A stretch of 64,000 bases of DNA, taken from JAFEDN01 sp963844565. GTDB lineage: Bacteria > Pseudomonadota > Gammaproteobacteria > Coxiellales > Coxiellaceae. Positions 42,659 to 51,615 of this stretch are shown in pieces. The stretch covers positions 1,054,001-1,118,000 of the forward strand of contig CAWJON010000002.1 of assembly GCA_963844565.1 (NCBI GenBank), in the 5' to 3' direction. The first letter of the stretch is position 1. Each line of letters opens with the position of its first letter. The translations under genes were made by a program, and so were the position numbers. Under the pieces are notes generated by a model. The model searched no databases. It was not told the DNA's origin and worked only from the letters and a program-made list of their open reading frames with translations.

Positions 42659-43030
42659 ATGAAACTTAATTTAGACAAGAGCGGCGCGAGTAATCAAATT
42701 CGCAGCTATCGTGCTGGGGAAATTACCGTAAACAATACTGTTTACCGGCAAAGTCTAATCATTACCGCTGATAAGCTGCTGAGTGATTGGCCCCCTCAAT
42801 CTTTTTCAGATCTTTCTCCTGCGCAATGGAATTCAATCCTTAATCTCAAGCCCCAAATTGTCTTGTTGGGAACTGGGATAAAATTTATAATGCCAAAACC
42901 TTCACTTTTAGCACCTCTTTATCAAGAACATATTGCGGTTGAAAGTATGGATACCGCTGCAGCTTGTCGCACTTTTATGGCGCTGACGGCTGAAGGACGC
43001 TCCGTTTTGGCTGCTTTGCTGATTAAATAA
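42659..43030 (+). CDS. Mth938-like domain protein
   Basis: A 123-residue soluble protein of the Mth938/NDUFAF3 family, recognised by SYRAGEITVNN near residue 19, PQIVLLGTGIKF near 76 and DTAAACRTFMALTAEGRSVLA at the end. The bacterial role is not settled; relatives occur near secDF or electron transport genes. It ends 1 bp before the nadE start, so the two are cotranscribed. Confidence 0.85.
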   Translation: MKLNLDKSGASNQIRSYRAGEITVNNTVYRQSLIITADKLLSDWPPQSFSDLSPAQWNSILNLKPQIVLLGTGIKFIMPKPSLLAPLYQEHIAVESMDTAAACRTFMALTAEGRSVLAALLIK

Positions 43031-43031
43031 A

Positions 43032-44654
43032 ATGAATAATCTTATCATTGTCGTTGCGCAAATAAATATGTTGGTGGGTGATGTGGCTGGTAACACCAAT
43101 CGCGTTATTGAGACCTCAAAACAAGCAATACAAAAATATAGGGCAGATTTGATTATTTTTCCGGAAATGACTTTAGCCGGTTATCCGCCTGAGGATTTGG
43201 TTTTTCGGCAAGATTTTTTGCATCGATGTGCATTGGGATTAAAAAAAATTGAAGACGCCTCTTTAGAAACAACTTTGATCCTTGGTTATCCTTATCAAGA
43301 ACACCTTAAAGTTTTTAATCAAGCCGCTGTCGTTTCTAATGGAAAAACCATCGCAACTTATGAAAAGCAAGAACTTCCCAATTATACAGTTTTTGATGAA
43401 AAACGATATTTCCAACCCGGTAATCGATGCTGTGTTTTTCAATTAAAGGGTATTTCAATTGGTCTGATTATTTGTGAAGATTTGTGGTCACCCGGCCCCG
43501 CCGCACAATGTGTTCAGTACGGCGCACAACTGATAGTGGTCATTAACGCTTCGCCTTTTGACAAAAATAAGGCTGAAATTAGAGAGAGAATCATCTCCAC
43601 ACGAGTGGACGAGGTTAAAGTTCCTATTATTTACGCCAATCTCGTTGGAGGTCAGGATGAACTTGTTTTTGACGGAGGATCTATGGTTGTCAATCAATAT
43701 GGAGAGCGTTGTCAACAAGCGGGTTATTTTGTTGAAGATTTAATGCCCATTAACATGATATTGAATGAAAATACAGCCCAAATTGTTCCACAACCTTTGT
43801 TGCCCCGCTTAACTGCAGAAGAAAATATTTATCGTGCTTTAGTATTGGGAGTGCGTGACTACATTCAAAAAAATAATTTCCCAGGGGCAATTGTTGGCTT
43901 GTCTGGTGGTATTGATTCAGCGCTGACTTTAGCCATTGCTGCTGATGCCATTGGTAGTGAGAAGGTTGAGGCAGTATTAATGCCCTCGCGTTATACGGCC
44001 GAAATAAGTAATGAGGATGCTATCAAAGAATGCTTAAATCTGGGTATTCATTATTCAATTTTAGATATTGAGCCCGCTTTCAAAGCCTTCTTAGAGACCT
44101 TATCTAAGACTTTTGAAAGTTTACCGGTAGATACCACCGAGGAAAATTTACAGTCAAGAATTCGTGGTACATTATTAATGGCGCTGTCTAATAAAAAAGG
44201 TTCAATTGTTTTAACCACAGGAAACAAAAGTGAGATGTCAGTTGGTTATGCAACTCTTTATGGCGATATGGCCGGTGGATTTTGTATTTTAAAAGACGTG
44301 CTTAAGACTATGGTTTATCGATTGGCTCACTTTAGAAATTCTATTTCCCCAGTGATTCCAAAAAGAATTATAGATCGACCTCCGAGCGCAGAGTTAGCGC
44401 CAGAGCAACTCGATCAAGATACTCTGCCACCTTACGATCTTTTGGATCAAATATTAATGAAGTATATTGAGCAGGATCAATCTCCAGAAATGATTTATAC
44501 GGCTGGAATAGAAAAAAACATAGTAGATAAAGTCATTAAAATGATTATCCGCAATGAATACAAACGTAGACAAGCCCCTGTAGGAATTCGGATTACCGAA
44601 CGAGCTTTTGGTAAAGATTGGCGTTACCCAATCACTTCAGGATGGAGGTTATAA
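43032..44654 (+). CDS. nadE: Glutamine-dependent NAD(+) synthetase
   Basis: Makes NAD from deamido-NAD and ATP, using ammonia from glutamine. The N-terminal nitrilase-like amidase (about residues 1-250) shows the Glu in FPEMTLAGYPPEDL near 45, the Lys in YEKQELPNYTVFDE near 115 and the Cys in IGLIICEDLWSPG near 150. The synthetase half has the PP-loop VGLSGGIDSALTLAIA near 287 and TTGNKSEMSVGYATLYGDMAGG near 395. The length of 540 residues is usual. It overlaps the convergent membrane protein gene by 23 bp. Confidence 0.96.
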   Translation: MNNLIIVVAQINMLVGDVAGNTNRVIETSKQAIQKYRADLIIFPEMTLAGYPPEDLVFRQDFLHRCALGLKKIEDASLETTLILGYPYQEHLKVFNQAAVVSNGKTIATYEKQELPNYTVFDEKRYFQPGNRCCVFQLKGISIGLIICEDLWSPGPAAQCVQYGAQLIVVINASPFDKNKAEIRERIISTRVDEVKVPIIYANLVGGQDELVFDGGSMVVNQYGERCQQAGYFVEDLMPINMILNENTAQIVPQPLLPRLTAEENIYRALVLGVRDYIQKNNFPGAIVGLSGGIDSALTLAIAADAIGSEKVEAVLMPSRYTAEISNEDAIKECLNLGIHYSILDIEPAFKAFLETLSKTFESLPVDTTEENLQSRIRGTLLMALSNKKGSIVLTTGNKSEMSVGYATLYGDMAGGFCILKDVLKTMVYRLAHFRNSISPVIPKRIIDRPPSAELAPEQLDQDTLPPYDLLDQILMKYIEQDQSPEMIYTAGIEKNIVDKVIKMIIRNEYKRRQAPVGIRITERAFGKDWRYPITSGWRL

Positions 44655-45234
44655 GCAATAACTTTATCATTAAAAATGGCACGATCTGCATTAGAAAATT
44701 ATCATCAAGCCATTTTATTTGTGGCCATTCAGCTATTACGGTAATGATTCCCATGAGTAAGGCCAACCATCCAGGTGAACCAGACCAATAGCTACATAAA
44801 ATCCATATACCAGCAATTAGAAATATTCCGAGTAAAAAAACTATAAATTTCGGTAAAGTTGTATGACTTCTTAATTCTCCGATAAAAGGATCCCCTAAAG
44901 CATAAGCGACAATGATAGGGATAGCATAAATAGCTGGCAACCCAAGTAGCACAATCCCCATACCCAGTGTTCCCCAAGCAAATGACGAGACTTGTTTTTT
45001 TTCATACGCTCTTTGTCCGAAAATAACCCATCCAGCAGATAGACGTAGAATTTCTAAAAAAACGATGACCATTAGGCATAAAAAAATTAATTTAGAGGGA
45101 GTTAAATGAATAGCGCTAGCAACAGATTGGCCGTATTGAAAATATAACCATGGAACAAAAACACCGGACAAATGAATTAAACGTCGAATCAAATGCGCAG
45201 CAAAACCGCCCTGAGTATTTCTTATCTCTACCAC
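44632..45234 (-). CDS. Dolichol kinase/phosphatidate cytidylyltransferase-like membrane protein
   Basis: A 200-residue protein with about six membrane segments. The motif AYALGDPFIGELR near residue 110 resembles the GD-containing signature of the DGK1/SEC59/VTE5 lipid-kinase group and CdsA-like enzymes. It may phosphorylate or activate a lipid alcohol. It lies 3 bp after bamD on the same strand. Confidence 0.6.
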   Translation of the reverse strand: MVEIRNTQGGFAAHLIRRLIHLSGVFVPWLYFQYGQSVASAIHLTPSKLIFLCLMVIVFLEILRLSAGWVIFGQRAYEKKQVSSFAWGTLGMGIVLLGLPAIYAIPIIVAYALGDPFIGELRSHTTLPKFIVFLLGIFLIAGIWILCSYWSGSPGWLALLMGIITVIAEWPQIKWLDDNFLMQIVPFLMIKLLLITSILK

Positions 45235-45237
45235 ATT

Positions 45238-46020
45238 CTACCTGTTGTAGGTACGTAATAACCGCTTAAACTCCTTGCTATTGGGATAATTGACGGCTAA
45301 GAGTTGGTAACTTTTATCTGCTAGGTCTTTCATACCTAGGGCTTTATAAGCAGTTGCCAAAGTTTCTAAGGCATGGGGTACGGAAGTTGATCCACTATAA
45401 TGTTGAATGACCTCGCTTGAGCGATTAATCGCTGCAACGTAAGCCTTTCTCTTCATATAAAAGTCTGCTAAATCCATTTCTTTTTGCGCCATAATATTAC
45501 GGATGTAACTCATATACATGGCTGAAGAAGGCGCATAAACACTATGAGGATATTCAGTAGCAACCTGATTAAAGGCAGTGAAGGCCTCCCTTTTTCCAGA
45601 TAAATCATAGGGGGCTGGATCGAAATTTAATAATCTCTGATACCACATGTTATCTTGTTCAAAACTTATCATTCCTTTCATGTAATATACATAATCAATG
45701 TTGGGATCTTGTGGATAGAGGCGGATATAACGGTCAGCAGCTGCCAAGGCTGAGGCCGCATCATTATCCATATAATAAGCATAAATGATATCCAGTTCGG
45801 CCTGCTGAGAATAAGGGCCAAAAGGATAAAGCGCTTCTAGCGCTTGGAAGCTTTGTGTGGCTTTTGCATACCGTTTTTTTATCAACGCTTGCTCGCCTAG
45901 ATAAAAAATTTCAGCAGAAGTTTTTCCTTCGTAAGCTTTTATCGGATTCGAGCGGGTTGAAGAGCAACCGCTTAGGCATAATAACGCAACCATAAATAGG
46001 GCTAAACAAATCTTTTTCAT
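45238..46020 (-). CDS. bamD: Outer membrane assembly lipoprotein BamD
   Basis: The essential lipoprotein of the BAM complex. The signal peptide ends in LSGC with the lipidated Cys at about residue 19. Five TPR-like repeats follow, with LGEQALIKKRYAKATQSFQ near 42, PFGPYSQQAELDIIYAYY near 71 and the loop LNFDPAPYDLSGK near 131. The length of 260 residues is typical. The short BamC-like protein at 30-296 would be its expected partner. Confidence 0.94.
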   Translation of the reverse strand: MKKICLALFMVALLCLSGCSSTRSNPIKAYEGKTSAEIFYLGEQALIKKRYAKATQSFQALEALYPFGPYSQQAELDIIYAYYMDNDAASALAAADRYIRLYPQDPNIDYVYYMKGMISFEQDNMWYQRLLNFDPAPYDLSGKREAFTAFNQVATEYPHSVYAPSSAMYMSYIRNIMAQKEMDLADFYMKRKAYVAAINRSSEVIQHYSGSTSVPHALETLATAYKALGMKDLADKSYQLLAVNYPNSKEFKRLLRTYNR

Positions 46021-46145
46021 GGCATCACTTTACCAGGAGTTGCTTTCTAAGGAAACTCCCCTGCTATCATCGCAATTGCATAAACTAATTAATTATCCTT
46101 ATCCCCATTAAATTCTGTTCTATAATTATACAGGGAGTGATAGGG

Positions 46146-47291
46146 ATGCGATTTATCTTATTGATTTTTTTTACAGTTTATATTCTGGTAGGTGTGACTG
46201 GATGTAATCCAGCAAAAAAAAATACCGAGCAGAGTAAAAGTATTAATATTTATGCTCATGCCGGAGCAGGTATGTTTGCTCCAGCAGTACACACGGCTTT
46301 GAATCTCGTTTATGTGCCCAATAGCTTGGGGAACACGGTTTCTGTTATCGACCCCAAAACTTATCAAGTCATCGATACTTTTAAGACCGGAAAAAACCCT
46401 CAACATATTGTGCCATCTTATGACCTAAAAACTTTGTGGATATTAAATGACAAAAGTAACACGGTCACATCCATTGATCCTACTACAGGTAAATCTAACA
46501 AAACCATTCCAGTAGATGATCCTTATAATTTATATTTTACCCCAGATGGGCATTTTGCCATTGTGGTAGATGAAGGATTTAAAAGGTTCGATTTTCGTGA
46601 TCCACAAACCATGAAATTATTATTTTCCGTTCCAGTAAAATGTAAGGGGATTAATCATCTAGATTTTAATGTAGATGGTCGATTTGCTATAGCAACCTGC
46701 GAGTTTTCAGGACAATTGTTAAAATTAGACCTTGCTACTCATACTATTGTTGGCTATTTAACATTGGGAAACGATCATCAAGGTAACTCAATGCCTCAGG
46801 ATATTCGCTTGTCTCCAGACGGGAAAGTTTTTTATGTTGCCGACGCTACTCATGGTGGAGTTTTTTTAATTGATCCGGATCAGTTTACCCAGGTTGGATT
46901 TCTCTCTACAGGTATTGGGACCCATAGTATTTATCCAAGCCGGGATGGAAAGTATCTGTACATAGGGAATCGAGGTTGTGCCAGTGTAGGCTGCCGTCTG
47001 GGAAATTGCGCTCCCCATGGAGCGGGAAGTGTGAGTGTGATAGAGCCATCTTCCCGCAAAGTAGTTGCTAATTGGCCGATCCCAGGTGGCGGCAGTCCAG
47101 ACATGGGAAATGTGACAGCAGATGGTAAAGAATTATGGCTTTCTGGCCGCTATGATTCAGAAGTTTATGTTTTTGACACCACGACTGGTCTACTTACACA
47201 TCGAATTCATGTCGGGTTAAGCCCTCACGGCATGACGGTTTGGCCACAGCCAGGTCGTTATTCGCTAGGCCATACGGGAAATATGCGATAG
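46146..47291 (+). CDS. YVTN-type beta-propeller lipoprotein
   Basis: The ATG at 46146 has AGGGAG at good spacing; a GTG at 46137 is an alternative. The N-terminus is a signal peptide ending in VTGC, a probable lipobox. The rest is a seven-bladed beta-propeller of the YVTN/NHL kind, with repeats such as LVYVPNSLGNTVSVIDP, TLWILNDKSNTVTSIDPTTG and GSVSVIEPSS. Near residue 280 the loop CASVGCRLGNCAPHG carries three Cys and one His. Its partner or ligand is unknown. Confidence 0.82.
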   Translation: MRFILLIFFTVYILVGVTGCNPAKKNTEQSKSINIYAHAGAGMFAPAVHTALNLVYVPNSLGNTVSVIDPKTYQVIDTFKTGKNPQHIVPSYDLKTLWILNDKSNTVTSIDPTTGKSNKTIPVDDPYNLYFTPDGHFAIVVDEGFKRFDFRDPQTMKLLFSVPVKCKGINHLDFNVDGRFAIATCEFSGQLLKLDLATHTIVGYLTLGNDHQGNSMPQDIRLSPDGKVFYVADATHGGVFLIDPDQFTQVGFLSTGIGTHSIYPSRDGKYLYIGNRGCASVGCRLGNCAPHGAGSVSVIEPSSRKVVANWPIPGGGSPDMGNVTADGKELWLSGRYDSEVYVFDTTTGLLTHRIHVGLSPHGMTVWPQPGRYSLGHTGNMR

Positions 47292-47302
47292 AGGTACCTA
47301 AG

Positions 47303-49672
47303 CTATTTGGTTAATGGTTCACCAGGTTCGGGTTGATTCTTGTGCTCTTCTTCGGCAAGTTCTAGAAACTTTAATAAGCTTCGTTCAATATAGCCGTTAA
47401 CTGTATTTTTAGGAAATCTTCCATTTTTATCGGCTTTTCCTGCAGGCATATGGGTAAGCACTTCCATAATTTGATCAATATTATCAACTGCGTAGATAAA
47501 AAATTCTTTCCTTTTTGCAGCATTAACAACTTCTTCTTTGAGCATCAGATGTTGCACATTGGATTCTGGAATAATAACACCTTGTTTTCCTGTTAGTCCT
47601 TTGATTTTACAGGCTTCAAAAAAGCCTTCAATTTTCTCATTAATACTTCCAATCGCTTGCACTTGACCGTATTGATTAATCGAACCGGTGATTGCATATG
47701 ATTGATCGACAGGAAGCTTGGCTATGGCTGATAAAAGTGCGGCCAATTCCGCTGCAGATGCACTGTCTCCTTCCACCTCACCATAGTTTTGTTCAAATAC
47801 CAAGCTCGCGGATATGGATAAATGTTTCTCGGGAAGATAGCGACTGGTTAGAAATCCGGAAAGGATCAAAACTCCTTTTGAATGAATGGCTCCGCCCAAT
47901 TCAACCTCTCTTTCTATATCAACTAATTCTCCCTTCCCTAAATGCACCGTAGCGGTAATACGGCTTGGGATACTAAATGCATAATGTCCCAATTGCATGA
48001 CCGAAAGCCCATTAATTTGACCTATTTTTTTGCCTCGGGTATCTATGAGTAAAATGTTACGGCTTAAATCTTCATGAATACGCGTCTCGACTCGATTAGC
48101 ACGATAAATTTGTTGTTGAATTGCCTGCTGGATATCTACCTCTTTAATAATATTCCGACCAGATTTTTTTGACCAATAGTGGGATTCTTTTAGCAAGTCA
48201 GTCAGTTCACGCATGTGAGTGGTTAGCCTTTTGGTATCATTCGCTAAGCGACTACCGTGATCAATAATCCTGGCGACAGCGCCTCTATCCAATGGATATA
48301 AATTTCCTTGATCGGCCAAAGTTGCGATCAGGCGAGCATAAAGAGAAAAATTACGTTTGTTTCGGCGGATATGGTTGCTAAAATCAGCTGCGACTTTAAA
48401 AAGATCATTAAAATTGACATCGTGCTCAGATAATAAGTAATACAAGTTGCGATCACCAATCAAAATGATTTTAACTTCTAAAGGAATTGGAATTGGATCT
48501 AACAGGGTGGTGTTTGGAAATCCAAACACTTGACCTAGCAATTCCATATTGATTACTTGTGTGATTAAAGCTCTTTTTAAGATATCCCACGATTGCGGCT
48601 GCGATAAAATTTTGTAGGCATCTAGGATAAGATAACCTCCATTGGCTTTATGTAAAGCACCTGCTTTAATTAACGAAAAATTGGTAAGATGCAGATTACC
48701 TTGTCCTATATATTCAACTTTTCCGAGCAAATTAGATTGATTTGGAAAATCTTCATAAATTATCGGTGCTCCTGCATTTTTTTTATGCGTGACTAAAACA
48801 TTAACTTTATAGTTAGCAAAAAAATATTCCGATACTTCTTTTTCAACCCAATTATTTAAATCACAGGTATATTGTACGATATCCTTTTCAATTGCCTGTA
48901 AATAGTCCTGAATTTGTGTATAAGATTTATATTTTTTAAATAAACTTTTGGTCAAATTTCTGGTAATCGCTAAAATAAAATCTTTTTGTAGTTTTTTTTG
49001 TAATGCAATTTTTTCTTTACGCCAATGCGAAATTTTTTCTAGCATTCTCACCATTTCGTCTTGAACCACAGTAATCTGCTGATGACTATAATTGAGTTGT
49101 TTAGGAGTTAGTTTTTTATTCTTGATTGTCGTGATTTTAAAACCTTGGGATGAACGAATAATTTGTAAATAGGCTAATCGCGCTTTATCACGGATTTTTT
49201 TTAAATAACTTTGTTGTTTTTCTTCAATCTGATTATCTAAAGCTTGCATCATTTTTTGTAAATCTTCATTATTTATCGCTGGCGGTAAAGCGATTTTTAA
49301 TTCATCGATTAAAATATTCATATCCTTTTGAAAACCCAGGGCTTTACCCGGCGGAAAACTAACCGCAATAGGCTGCAGTGGGGAGTCAAAATTATTGATG
49401 TAACACCAATCTTTGGGTGTTGGTTGTCGATGTGCCTGTTTTTTAAGAACGGATTGAATTAATGTATGTTTACCAGTACCTTCAGGTCCAAGCAAATAGA
49501 GATTAAAACCTTTTTCTTGCATGGAGATGCCAAATTCAATTGCAGCAATGGCTCGATCTTGCCCAATTGGTTCTTTCAAAAGTGGCAATTGCGCTGTCGT
49601 TGTAAATTTTAATTGTTTAGGGTCACAACGAGAACTCAACTGTGCAGGAGCTAAGGACTTAATTTTTTTCAT
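47303..49672 (-). CDS. Lon-like ATP-dependent protease (AAA+, LonB/YcbZ type)
   Basis: A AAA+ protease with Walker A GPEGTGKHTLI near residue 62, a helical insertion at about 150-290, and a C-terminal Lon-type protease domain. The catalytic Ser is in GDSASAAELAALLSAI near 650 and the Lys in INEKIEGFFEACK near 695. No N-terminal Lon domain is present, as in YcbZ-like proteins. The ATG at 49672 is preferred over a TTG at 49690. The length of 789 residues fits. It is convergent with the beta-propeller gene. Confidence 0.88.
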   Translation of the reverse strand: MKKIKSLAPAQLSSRCDPKQLKFTTTAQLPLLKEPIGQDRAIAAIEFGISMQEKGFNLYLLGPEGTGKHTLIQSVLKKQAHRQPTPKDWCYINNFDSPLQPIAVSFPPGKALGFQKDMNILIDELKIALPPAINNEDLQKMMQALDNQIEEKQQSYLKKIRDKARLAYLQIIRSSQGFKITTIKNKKLTPKQLNYSHQQITVVQDEMVRMLEKISHWRKEKIALQKKLQKDFILAITRNLTKSLFKKYKSYTQIQDYLQAIEKDIVQYTCDLNNWVEKEVSEYFFANYKVNVLVTHKKNAGAPIIYEDFPNQSNLLGKVEYIGQGNLHLTNFSLIKAGALHKANGGYLILDAYKILSQPQSWDILKRALITQVINMELLGQVFGFPNTTLLDPIPIPLEVKIILIGDRNLYYLLSEHDVNFNDLFKVAADFSNHIRRNKRNFSLYARLIATLADQGNLYPLDRGAVARIIDHGSRLANDTKRLTTHMRELTDLLKESHYWSKKSGRNIIKEVDIQQAIQQQIYRANRVETRIHEDLSRNILLIDTRGKKIGQINGLSVMQLGHYAFSIPSRITATVHLGKGELVDIEREVELGGAIHSKGVLILSGFLTSRYLPEKHLSISASLVFEQNYGEVEGDSASAAELAALLSAIAKLPVDQSYAITGSINQYGQVQAIGSINEKIEGFFEACKIKGLTGKQGVIIPESNVQHLMLKEEVVNAAKRKEFFIYAVDNIDQIMEVLTHMPAGKADKNGRFPKNTVNGYIERSLLKFLELAEEEHKNQPEPGEPLTK

Positions 49673-49846
49673 TTTTAAACCTAAGGCCAACCAAATGATC
49701 TTCTTATGGATTATAGCTTACGTAAACGAATCAGTAGCTTATTTAAACTTTAATAGTCTTATAACGCTAAATGCATAACTAATACGTATAAATTATCTAT
49801 CTAATTGCCATAATTAATTTTAGGAATAAATGGTATAATATGCTCC

Positions 49847-50746
49847 ATGCAGCAAATGATTGATATTCTATTAAAAATTCCGCTTGAGCTTAACCAATAC
49901 CGCTTAGATCAAGCCTTATCCTTGCTTTGTGTTGATTTTTCACGGTCACAACTTCAACATTGGATACGGGAGGGTCTGGTACAGGTTGATAAAGCGGTAC
50001 AGCTAAAACCACGAACAAAAGTGCTTAGCGGACAACAAATTGAAATCCACGCCATCATGGTAGATCAAAAAATTTGGGAAGCTGAAAACATCCCTTTGAA
50101 TATCATTTATGCCGATGCTGATTTAATTATCATCGATAAACCACCGGGTATGGTTGTTCATCCTGGCGCCGGAAATCCCAACGCTACGTTGGTAAATGCT
50201 TTGATAAACTATGATCCCTTGCTCGCGACTTTGCCTCGTGCCGGAATAATTCATCGCTTAGATAAAAATACTTCAGGATTGCTGGTAATCGCACGAAACC
50301 TTTCTACTCATTTTTATTTAGTTAAAGCGATGCAGGAAAGACAAATTAAACGGGAATATCTTGCTGTTGTTAAAGGAATTATGATATCAGGTGGCACAAT
50401 TAAAACTTTTTTTGGTCGTCACCCTCAAAATAGAACTAAAATGAGCGTTTTGCCCACCGGTAAAATCGCAATTACTCATTATAGAATTCACAAGCGTTTT
50501 AATGCACATACATTGGTTCAAGTGCAATTGGAAACAGGACGAACCCATCAGATCCGGGTTCATTTAGCGCATCTTCACTATCCAATCGTTGGTGATCCTG
50601 AATATGGAAAACCAAGTCCCCTTATTTCTCGTCAAGCTTTACACGCTGAACGATTAACCTTTTCTCATCCCCGCACTCATGAAACCATGAGTTGGCAGAG
50701 TCCTATTCCCAAGGATATGCAAGAATTAATAAATCACTTACAATAA
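49847..50746 (+). CDS. rluD: 23S rRNA pseudouridine(1911/1915/1917) synthase
   Basis: An N-terminal S4 domain (about residues 15-75; YRLDQALS, then SRSQLQHWIREGLV) is followed by a catalytic domain with PPGMVVHPGAGN near 102, the catalytic Asp in IIHRLDKNTSGLLV near 141 and TGRTHQIRVHLAH near 230. The length of 299 residues is close to that of E. coli RluD. It is followed after 4 bp by pgeF, the usual pair. Confidence 0.94.
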   Translation: MQQMIDILLKIPLELNQYRLDQALSLLCVDFSRSQLQHWIREGLVQVDKAVQLKPRTKVLSGQQIEIHAIMVDQKIWEAENIPLNIIYADADLIIIDKPPGMVVHPGAGNPNATLVNALINYDPLLATLPRAGIIHRLDKNTSGLLVIARNLSTHFYLVKAMQERQIKREYLAVVKGIMISGGTIKTFFGRHPQNRTKMSVLPTGKIAITHYRIHKRFNAHTLVQVQLETGRTHQIRVHLAHLHYPIVGDPEYGKPSPLISRQALHAERLTFSHPRTHETMSWQSPIPKDMQELINHLQ

Positions 50747-50750
50747 GAAA

Positions 50751-51455
50751 ATGAATAAATTTATTTTTCCCAATTGGCCGGCTTTAAAAGGGATCCGCGC
50801 AGCAACCACGACAAAATTATTTGGCGATTTATCTCGCAAACAAAATAACCCAACCGATTTAATCCGCCTTGATGCTGAATTAAAAACAGATTTACAGCTG
50901 CCCCAAATTCCCAAATGGTTAACCCAAGTACATGGTAATCAAGTGATTGATCTAGAAAAACCTCTGGATGGAATGGTTGGGGATGCTAGTTTTTCTAGGT
51001 CGCCAGCACAAATCTGTGCGGTTTTTACGGCTGATTGCTTGCCCATACTGGTTTGTGACAAATCAGCTAGTTTGGTTGCCGCCATTCATGCAGGATGGCG
51101 AGGCTTATTGTCTGGAGTAATTGATAATACGATTAAAGCGTTAAATTGTGACCCAAATCATTTGAGAGTGTGGTTAGGCCCGGCAATCGGCCCTGATCAT
51201 TTTGAAGTGAACGATGCTATTCGCCAAGATTATGTTAATCGACACCCTGATTATGCTCTGGGTTTTCACAATAATTCCGGACATTGGTTTGCTGACCTGT
51301 ATCAACTAGCAAAAGTGAATTTAAAACAATTAGGTATTCAAGAAATTTTCGGTGGTGGCCTATGCACCTATTGTGACCACCAACAATTTTATTCTTATCG
51401 TCGTGACCAAGGTGATACGGGCCGCATGGTTTCTCTAATCTGGTTAGAGGGTTAA
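50751..51455 (+). CDS. pgeF: Peptidoglycan editing factor / purine nucleoside phosphorylase (YfiH, LACC1 family)
   Basis: A 234-residue protein with the family metal-site segments LTQVHGNQV near 61, VFTADCLPILVCD near 91, AAIHAGWRGLLSGV near 110, LGPAIGPDHFEV near 145 and YSYRRDQGDTGRMVS at the end. The conserved Cys and His residues are all present. The family acts on purine nucleosides and, in E. coli, prevents misuse of L-Ser in cell wall precursors. It is cotranscribed with rluD. Confidence 0.93.
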   Translation: MNKFIFPNWPALKGIRAATTTKLFGDLSRKQNNPTDLIRLDAELKTDLQLPQIPKWLTQVHGNQVIDLEKPLDGMVGDASFSRSPAQICAVFTADCLPILVCDKSASLVAAIHAGWRGLLSGVIDNTIKALNCDPNHLRVWLGPAIGPDHFEVNDAIRQDYVNRHPDYALGFHNNSGHWFADLYQLAKVNLKQLGIQEIFGGGLCTYCDHQQFYSYRRDQGDTGRMVSLIWLEG

Positions 51456-51526
51456 GCCCGCTTCTATGGATATTAATGAATTGGATGATGTGGTGGATAG
51501 TCAATTATTTTTACGTTACAATTGTT

Positions 51527-51560
51527 CAGGAATTCCCGGTGAAGGGAATTTCCCTGTTTT
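51527..51560 (+). terminator. Rho-independent terminator after pgeF
   Basis: The arms CAGGAATTCCC and GGGAATTTCCCTG pair with one bulge around GGTGAA and are followed by TTTTT. It lies about 70 bp after the pgeF stop. The hairpin also resembles the repeat at 27896-27921, so it may be a repeat serving as a terminator. Confidence 0.7.
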
Positions 51561-51615
51561 TCACTCAATTCATCATTTTGCGATTGAGACGTAATCTGTT
51601 TCAGGAGAAATCGAT

